Shown: positions 37,869-42,734 of the stretch, in pieces
How the letters are laid out: each line of letters starts with the position of its first letter
Position numbering within the stretch: position 1 is the stretch's first letter
Source: Pirellulales bacterium
GTDB lineage: Bacteria > Planctomycetota > Planctomycetia > Pirellulales > JAICIG01
Length of the DNA: 42,734 bases
Assembly: GCA_035533075.1 (NCBI GenBank)
Contig: DATLUO010000270.1
Span: 1 to 42,734 of the forward strand
Direction of reading: 5' to 3'
Notes under the pieces: generated by a model
Seen by the model: the letters and a program-made list of their open reading frames with translations, nothing else
The model's database searches: none
What the model was told of the DNA's origin: nothing
Program-made: the position numbers and the translations under genes

Positions 37869-38707
37869 CCGACTTGGTGACACAACTCGTCGTCTGGCTG
37901 AACGTCCTGGCAAACGCTCTAGGCAGCCTGTTGCTGGCTCCCATCGCCGTCTTGCCCGGCTGGCTGTCGGCAACGCTTGCGGCGGTCGCCAGCGGAGTGG
38001 CGCTGCTGGCCGCCTTCAAATACACCTCGAACCAGGCCGCCATCAAACGGGTCAAGGACGAAATCAAAGCCAATCTGCTGGCGATCAAGCTGTTCAAGGA
38101 GAGCGCCTGGGTCGCATTTCGGGCACAGGGAGCCATTCTGCTCGCGGCGCTGAGACTGTTGCTGCTGGCGATCGTGCCGATGCTGGTCATGGTCGTGCCG
38201 GTCTTGCTCATCCTGGGACAGCTATCGCTGTGGTATCAGGCGCGTCCGCTCGAAGCGGGTGAAGAGGCCGTCGTCATCTTGAAGGTGGGCGCCGACGGCG
38301 CGGCGCTCTCCGACGTGCGGCTGGCACCGATCGACGCCATCGACGTGACCGTCGGCCCCGTGCGAGTGCCAACCGAGCGCGAGGTGTGTTGGAAGATCAA
38401 GGCACGCCGGCCCGGCCGGCATCGCCTCGTGTTTCACGCGGGCGACCAGATTGGCGAAAAAGATTTCGTTGTCGGCGACCGCTTCATGCGCGTCAGCTCG
38501 TTGCGGCCCGGTTGGGAGATAAGCGAGGCGATTTTGCATCCGGCCGAGAAGCCGTTCGATCGCAACTCGCCGATTCAGTCGGTCGAGATCGACTATCCGG
38601 AACGATCGTCGTGGACCAGCGGCGCGGATACCTGGGTCGTCTACTGGTTCGCGGTGTCGATGATTTCGGGTTTCGCCTTTCGCCGGGTGTTGAACGTCAA
38701 TCTGTGA
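37865..38707 (+). CDS. Conserved membrane protein of unknown function (EMC3/YidC-like layout)
   Basis: A 280-residue protein with N-terminal membrane segments (~5-50), a polar helix NQAAIKRVKDEIKANLLAIK (~55-75), two further hydrophobic segments (~85-120), a ~130-residue beta-rich extracytoplasmic domain (starting ~125) and a last membrane segment (~255-275). The helix-hairpin plus basic cytoplasmic coiled segment recalls YidC/Oxa1/EMC3-superfamily proteins, but I see no decisive motif. It starts with GTG overlapping the preceding stop. The pairing with the small RHH-like gene is the main clue to function. Confidence 0.8.
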   Translation: MTDLVTQLVVWLNVLANALGSLLLAPIAVLPGWLSATLAAVASGVALLAAFKYTSNQAAIKRVKDEIKANLLAIKLFKESAWVAFRAQGAILLAALRLLLLAIVPMLVMVVPVLLILGQLSLWYQARPLEAGEEAVVILKVGADGAALSDVRLAPIDAIDVTVGPVRVPTEREVCWKIKARRPGRHRLVFHAGDQIGEKDFVVGDRFMRVSSLRPGWEISEAILHPAEKPFDRNSPIQSVEIDYPERSSWTSGADTWVVYWFAVSMISGFAFRRVLNVNL

Positions 38708-38740
38708 TCGCCAGGCCGGTTGCGGAGGAAGGTCTACAGG

Positions 38741-39307
38741 ATGGACACGGAAATCATGATCGTCTCCGGTTTGCCGCGTTCGGGCACGTCGCTGATGATG
38801 CAAATGCTGGACAACGGCGGCATCGAGGTCGTGACGGACGGAACTCGCACCGCCGACGTCGACAACCCCAAAGGCTACTACGAGTTCGAGAAGGTCAAAG
38901 CCATCCAGCGCGACGCGTCGTGGCTGGCCGAGGCGCGGGGCAAGGCCGTCAAGATGGTCTCGCAGCTCCTCTACCATCTGCCCGGCGACGAGCGATTTCG
39001 GATCATCTTCATGGAGCGGGATTTCGACGAGATGCTCGCTTCGCAAGAGAAGATGCTCGCACGGCTGGGCCGGTCCGCGCCGCCTCGCGAGCAAATCGAG
39101 GGGCCGTTTACGGCGCACCTCAAGCGGCTGCGCGAGTGGCTGGACCAACAGCGCAACATGCAGGTTCTGTATGTCAGCTATAACGAGCTCATCAAGGAAC
39201 CGCGCCGGCATGCCGAATGCGTTCGCGCGTTTCTCGGAGGCGCTGCCGACGTCGAAAAAATGCTGCGCGCGGTGGACCCGTCGCTGTACCGAAATCGGAA
39301 ACGGTAG
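38741..39307 (+). CDS. Sulfotransferase-like protein
   Basis: A 188-residue protein with the PAPS 5'-phosphosulfate-binding loop SGLPRSGTSLMMQML at the N-terminus and the 3'-phosphate-type segment FRIIFMERDFDEMLASQEKM in the middle. It is shorter than typical sulfotransferases (250-300), so acceptor specificity cannot be inferred. GGAGGAAGG eight bases upstream fixes ATG 38741; an in-frame TTG at 38720 would overlap that SD. A large inverted repeat begins exactly at the stop codon. Confidence 0.85.
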   Translation: MDTEIMIVSGLPRSGTSLMMQMLDNGGIEVVTDGTRTADVDNPKGYYEFEKVKAIQRDASWLAEARGKAVKMVSQLLYHLPGDERFRIIFMERDFDEMLASQEKMLARLGRSAPPREQIEGPFTAHLKRLREWLDQQRNMQVLYVSYNELIKEPRRHAECVRAFLGGAADVEKMLRAVDPSLYRNRKR

Positions 39308-39456
39308 GGTGAGACCAGCGAGCTTGCGAGCACCGGCCCACCAGCAAGAGGCGTCAGGCGTCAGGTTTCAGGCGTCAGGACGACTTTCCTGATGCCTGAT
39401 ACCAGACGCCTAAACAGGGTGGGCCGGCGCTCGCAAGCTCGCTGGTCCCACCCTAC
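39304..39456. repeat. Nested inverted repeat after the sulfotransferase gene
   Basis: Outer arms of 39 bases (39304-39342 and 39418-39456; GTAGGGTG-GACCAGCGAG type) differ at two positions. Inner arms AGGCGTCAGG... and its complement (~39349-39412) match at about 21 of 24 bases. Single units of the outer arm occur at 19574-19612, inside the giant gene, and at 42716 at the window end. It also separates two convergent genes and may serve as a terminator. Confidence 0.85.
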
Positions 39457-39475
39457 GTTCACCGGCGCGCTTGCC

Positions 39476-40654
39476 TCAGCCGCGTCGGCGGGGCGCCGTC
39501 TTGGCCGTCGACCGCTGTCCGTTGCGATGGCGGCCGGTTTCCTTCGGTGAGGAGCCGTTGGATGCCTGACTTGACCGGCCGTTGGAAGGCATGTCGTCTT
39601 CGTCGTCTTCATCGTGGCGCGAGCTGCGCAGCAGCAACAGCTCGATGGCCAGGTCGAACCAAGCCAGCAAATTGCGGTCGGCCTCGGCGGCCTGCATCTT
39701 GTTGCGAAGCTGGCCGACCAGTGCCGGGCCGGCCGGCCACCGCAGCACGAGCACCTCCGAAGCCTCGCTCAACAATTGATAAACACGGGCCCGCGTCAGT
39801 CCCATGCGATGAGCCGCCCGGCGGACGCTGCCCGACTGCGACTGCAGGCGGCCCTCCGCCAGCTTGGCGATCGGCGCGCCGGCATCGACGCGGACCAGTT
39901 CGAGCAGCGGCGAAACCAGCGAGTCTTGCAGCTCCCGCTTGCTGGGAATGCCGACGTTGGTCAGCCAGTGTACGACCCAGTCCTCGACGGGCATCAACGA
40001 CCGCGGCGCAATGCGAACTCCCAGGTGGCTGTCCGGATCGACGTGAACGAGCATTTGGTGCAGGTTGCCGAAGACATCCAGCACGGCGCGGACCCGCTTC
40101 TCGCCGTGCGTTCGGAGCGAACGGAGTTCCGCCAACGAAAGATCGACGTACTCACCCAAGGGCTTGTACCAGACGACGCGCGGCATGTCCAATAGGCTGA
40201 CCGCGAAGCGCCCCAAGGGCTCGTGCTCCAAACGGTGCTTGCGAACGGTGGCCCGCCACCGAACCCAAAGGGCCTCACTCACCAGGCTGGCGTCGACATG
40301 CGGCTGGTCTTTGGCGACTTCGGCCGCGGTATCGACGTAGGTCTCCTCCTCGTCGACCAGCGCGCCGATCGGCTTGGGCTGCGCGGCCCGATTGAGCAAC
40401 ATCAAGAACGTGCGAATCTTTTTCTGACCGATGCCGGCGGTGGCGAACAGCTCATCGAACGGCGTGTTGAGCAAGTCTCTCAGCGTCCTGCCCATGAAGG
40501 CCAAGGGCAAGCGACGGTCGCTGCCAATCGCCCAATAGGCCAGCGGCTTGTCGAGCCGGTCGTTGAACTTGGCAGCCAGCAATCGCTTCCTGAGCGATTC
40601 ATATCCGGTGACGAGCTTGTAGTCCATGACCGCGGTCGATTTATTGAGTAGCAT
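39476..40654 (-). CDS. Unknown protein with two helix-hairpin-helix-like segments and an HTH
   Basis: A 392-residue soluble protein. Residues ~58-88 (TLRDLLNTPFDELFATAGIG, then QKKIRTFLMLL) and ~165-196 (YVDLSLAELRSLRTHGEKRV) resemble the helix-hairpin-helix fold of RNA polymerase alpha C-terminal domains. Residues ~276-302 (SVRRAAHRMGLTRARVYQLL) resemble a sigma-region-4 HTH. The last ~50 residues are a polar, acidic then basic tail. This suggests a transcription-related DNA-binding protein that is probably lineage-specific; similarity is by eye. Start ATG 40654 has AGAAGGG upstream; codons before it fall in a 15-bp tandem repeat. Confidence 0.75.
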   Translation of the reverse strand: MLLNKSTAVMDYKLVTGYESLRKRLLAAKFNDRLDKPLAYWAIGSDRRLPLAFMGRTLRDLLNTPFDELFATAGIGQKKIRTFLMLLNRAAQPKPIGALVDEEETYVDTAAEVAKDQPHVDASLVSEALWVRWRATVRKHRLEHEPLGRFAVSLLDMPRVVWYKPLGEYVDLSLAELRSLRTHGEKRVRAVLDVFGNLHQMLVHVDPDSHLGVRIAPRSLMPVEDWVVHWLTNVGIPSKRELQDSLVSPLLELVRVDAGAPIAKLAEGRLQSQSGSVRRAAHRMGLTRARVYQLLSEASEVLVLRWPAGPALVGQLRNKMQAAEADRNLLAWFDLAIELLLLRSSRHDEDDEDDMPSNGRSSQASNGSSPKETGRHRNGQRSTAKTAPRRRG

Positions 40655-40669
40655 CAGTTTTCCCTTCTT

Positions 40670-40714
40670 GGTTTTCCAGGCCCAGGTTTTCCAGGCCCAG
40701 GTTTTCCAGGCCCC
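40670..40714. repeat. Three tandem copies of a 15-bp repeat upstream of the HhH/HTH gene
   Basis: GGTTTTCCAGGCCCA occurs three times (last base differs in the third), immediately upstream of the SD on the minus strand. If translated it would give AWKTWAWKT, but the SD at ~40662 indicates it is untranslated leader. Confidence 0.9.
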
Positions 40715-40858
40715 TGGCCCGATCCGCACCGTGCGGCTTGCTGCTGGCCAGAAGTTGGTCAGTCGCGGCCTGTAAAGGTTTATTTTTTATCCACCCCTCA
40801 AAATGACTTCTCCGCTCAGGCAGGAGGGGTAAAACACGCCTGTCAAGCCAGAAAACTA

Positions 40859-40870
40859 CGGTAATTACCG
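40859..40870. other. 12-bp perfect palindrome, possible operator
   Basis: CGGTAATTACCG, followed by CGTTTTT-GCGG-AAAAACG. It is AT-centred within a 380-bp gap (40655-41036) between two minus-strand genes, about 205 bases upstream of the HhH/HTH gene. It could be a protein-binding site; nothing else is recognisable in the gap. Confidence 0.3.
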
Positions 40871-41036
40871 CGTTTTTGCGGAAAAACGAGGCGTTTTGGC
40901 GCGCCGCCCCCGCGGCGCACGTGCCACGCCGACGACGTGGTTTGCACGGCGCAGCGGGCAGAGAAGCAATCCGCGTACCAGTTCCAGTATTCGCACGCTG
41001 AGCCGAAGCCCCATCCGCTCCGAACCGCTCTGGTGC

Positions 41037-41234
41037 CTACTTCGCGCCAGCGAACAGCCGCTTCCAAAATCCAACGGGCGCCTTTTGGCGCGCCGTGGAC
41101 GGCAACTGCGGAGGACCGGCCGGCTGAGGCACGCGAATCTCGAGCTTGCACTGCTCGCAGACAATCAGCGTACCGGCTTGTTCCTCGAACGTTTTCTGAA
41201 CGTGCTTGCAATAAGGACAAAAAAAGGAAATCAC
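41037..41234 (-). CDS. Small zinc-ribbon protein
   Basis: A 65-residue protein with two Cys pairs, FFCPYCKH and VCEQCK, spaced as in a zinc ribbon, then a Pro-rich linker and a basic end (GFWKRLFAGAK). Start GTG 41234 is supported by GAGGGAG eight bases upstream; an ATG at 41264 is also possible. Such short zinc ribbons in planctomycetes have no assigned role. Confidence 0.75.
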   Translation of the reverse strand: MISFFCPYCKHVQKTFEEQAGTLIVCEQCKLEIRVPQPAGPPQLPSTARQKAPVGFWKRLFAGAK

Positions 41235-41457
41235 GGGAACGACTCCCTCTTGAGGCTGACACATCGAGTTTTGTATCGACGCCGCGGCCACCGAAGCAGG
41301 GTCTATTCTAGCGAGGCGCTCCCGGTCACGCAATCAGCCGCCGACGAATCAACGACGAATCACGACGCCGCGGTCGTCGCCGCCGCCGGCGCTGGCAATG
41401 GGGCCGCCGGGCGGTAGAATCACGGCTTTGCCGTTCGACGTTTCACGTTGCCGCAGC

Positions 41458-42711
41458 ATGGTCCAGCCTTTCGATTCGTCGCGCCTGACGCCGCTCGCGT
41501 ACCTGCGTGCGGTCGTCGATTATTTGAAGGCCGAAGATCCGGCCGTCTGGCAATGGTTCGCCGAAAAGCGAGACGACCCACAGCAGGCCGCCAGCATTCG
41601 CCTCGATCTGCTCAAATCGACGTATCGCATCGAGCGGCAGACGCAGCCCGGACTGTATGCGCTGGCCGACGAAGCGGCGGCAAAGCTCGCCCTCGATTTG
41701 CCGCTGACCATCTATCAGGCCCAACATCCGCAAGGGCTGAACGCCTCCGTCGCCCATCTTCCCAGCGAAATCCACCTGGTCTTGAGCGGCCCGCTGGCCA
41801 CCACGCTCTCCACCATCGAGATCAAGGCCCTCTTCGGTCACGAATTGGCTCATCGCCTGTTGTGGGAAAAATGGGACGGCGACTACCGCGTTGCCGCGCA
41901 TCTGCTCGAAGCCTTGGCCAACGACCCGGCCGGCACGGCGGTCTATGCCTCGACGGCGCGGCTGTACTGGCTCTATTGCGAGCTGTTTTGCGACCGCGCC
42001 GCCTGGATGGTCACCCAAGACTTGTCGGCCGCCATCTCGACGCTGGTCAAAGTCTCCACCGAACTGAAGGAAGTCAGCGCCGAGAGCTATCTCCGCCAGG
42101 CCGACGAAATTTTCAGCCATCACGACGCGCGCACTGAAGGCCTCACTCACCCGGAATGCTACATTCGCGCCCGCGCGCTGCGGCTCTGGTTGGAACAAGG
42201 CGACGATGCCACGCCGGCCATCGCCGCGATGCTCGAAGCGCCGCTGGCGCTCGCCGATCTCGACCTGCTCGGCCAAAAGCGCGTGGCTCATCTCACGCGG
42301 CGGCTGGTCGACCAGTTGCTGGCGCCGGCCTGGTTTCAGACCGAACGGGTCTTGGCACATGCCCGAAGTTTTTTTGACGATTATGGTTCTCCCAGCGAAA
42401 ACGTGGCCGGGAACGTTTTGCCGAGCGTGACCGACGAATCGTTGGCCGCCGACATCGTCACGCGCGACACCGCCTTGCAAGACTATTACTGCTATCTGCT
42501 GCTCGATTTCGCCACCGTCGATCGCGACCTGGAAGAACTGCCGCTGGCCGCGGCGCTCGTCCTGGCCCGGCGGTTATCGCTGGCCGACCGCTTCAAAGAC
42601 ATCGTGTTGAAAGAATTGAAACTGACCAAAAAACGGTTCGCCCTGCTCGATAACCGTGCCGAGGAACTCGTCGCCGACGCGGAGTCCGCGACCGGCGAGG
42701 TCGCGCGATGA
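41458..42711 (+). CDS. M48-like metallopeptidase
   Basis: A 417-residue protein with a zinc-peptidase motif FGHELAHRLLW (H128, E129, H132) and a downstream acidic ligand candidate in YCELFCDRAAW (~175-185), as in M48 family peptidases. Unlike HtpX it has no clear membrane segments or signal, so it is probably cytoplasmic. The C-terminal ~200 residues are helical. Start ATG 41458 gives MVQPFDSSRL; an in-frame start at 41398 would add 20 residues. The stop is 23 bases before the window end and is followed by a dispersed-repeat unit. Confidence 0.82.
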   Translation: MVQPFDSSRLTPLAYLRAVVDYLKAEDPAVWQWFAEKRDDPQQAASIRLDLLKSTYRIERQTQPGLYALADEAAAKLALDLPLTIYQAQHPQGLNASVAHLPSEIHLVLSGPLATTLSTIEIKALFGHELAHRLLWEKWDGDYRVAAHLLEALANDPAGTAVYASTARLYWLYCELFCDRAAWMVTQDLSAAISTLVKVSTELKEVSAESYLRQADEIFSHHDARTEGLTHPECYIRARALRLWLEQGDDATPAIAAMLEAPLALADLDLLGQKRVAHLTRRLVDQLLAPAWFQTERVLAHARSFFDDYGSPSENVAGNVLPSVTDESLAADIVTRDTALQDYYCYLLLDFATVDRDLEELPLAAALVLARRLSLADRFKDIVLKELKLTKKRFALLDNRAEELVADAESATGEVAR

Positions 42712-42715
42712 CGCC

Positions 42716-42734
42716 GTAAGGTGGGGCCAGCGAG
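42716..42734. repeat. Dispersed-repeat unit cut by the window end
   Basis: GTAAGGTGGGGCCAGCGAG matches the first 19 bases of the outer arm at 39304 and the unit at 19574. The remainder is outside the window. Confidence 0.75.

Noticed and set aside
40843..41262. A 139-codon minus-strand frame and an overlapping plus-strand frame near 40.9-41.4 kb
   Set aside because: Both overlap the better-supported zinc-ribbon gene and lack motifs or ribosome-binding sites.

Overview
The window is high-GC bacterial DNA that looks like a planctomycete, most likely of the Pirellulales lineage. The reasons are a giant secreted TPR protein ending in modules like the DUF1581/1582/1583 families described from Rhodopirellula, many nested inverted repeats between genes, SD-poor starts, and long genes with A/G-rich second codon positions. 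The taxonomic call is inference from gene content; there is no rRNA here.

Left part (1-11450). The first 1.7 kb has no supportable gene. It opens with the 3' end of a group II intron (domains V and VI), followed by repeat debris, a scrap of a NYN-domain gene, and two copies of a roughly 200-bp palindromic element; half of a third copy follows the next operon. A promoter then drives an overlapping gene pair, an unknown protein plus a HEPN-like protein, which resembles a toxin-antitoxin arrangement. Next comes a housekeeping block: SRP RNA, dnaX, ybaB, recR and rpoN. dnaX carries a ten-A run followed by stops in both alternative frames, a probable slippage site for making the short gamma form. 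Two tandem hybrid histidine kinases follow, each behind a similar two-hairpin leader.

Middle (11450-25480). A gene-poor stretch holds a perfect 36-bp palindrome, which is a likely bidirectional terminator, and a broken AbiEi-like antitoxin gene interrupted by a 16-bp tandem repeat. It is followed by a single 4211-codon frame. That frame begins with what looks like the first ~38 codons of an IS110-family transposase, runs into a signal peptide and thousands of residues of TPR-like helices, reads straight through ~300 bp of intergenic-type inverted repeats, and ends in two paired DUF1583-like modules plus a C-terminal beta domain.

Right part (25480-42734). An RRM protein gene is followed on the minus strand by lepA, two unknown genes, a RimK-associated protease and a RimK-like ATP-grasp ligase, apparently co-oriented and tightly packed. 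A ROK kinase sits upstream of lepA and is divergent from an ABC export locus: two DevC-type permeases and a DevA-type ATPase fused to a cyclic-nucleotide-binding domain. After these come citrate synthase, an ICMT/PEMT-type membrane methyltransferase, a small RHH-like protein coupled to a conserved membrane protein, a sulfotransferase-like protein, a planctomycete-type protein with helix-hairpin-helix and HTH segments, a small zinc-ribbon protein and an M48-like metallopeptidase. Dispersed inverted repeats of at least four families sit in many of the gaps.

The best candidates for new biology are the dnaX slippage cassette, the in-frame capture of a transposase start and of a repeat cluster by the giant gene, the palindromic repeat family, the duplicated kinase leader, and the cyclic-nucleotide-linked DevA exporter.
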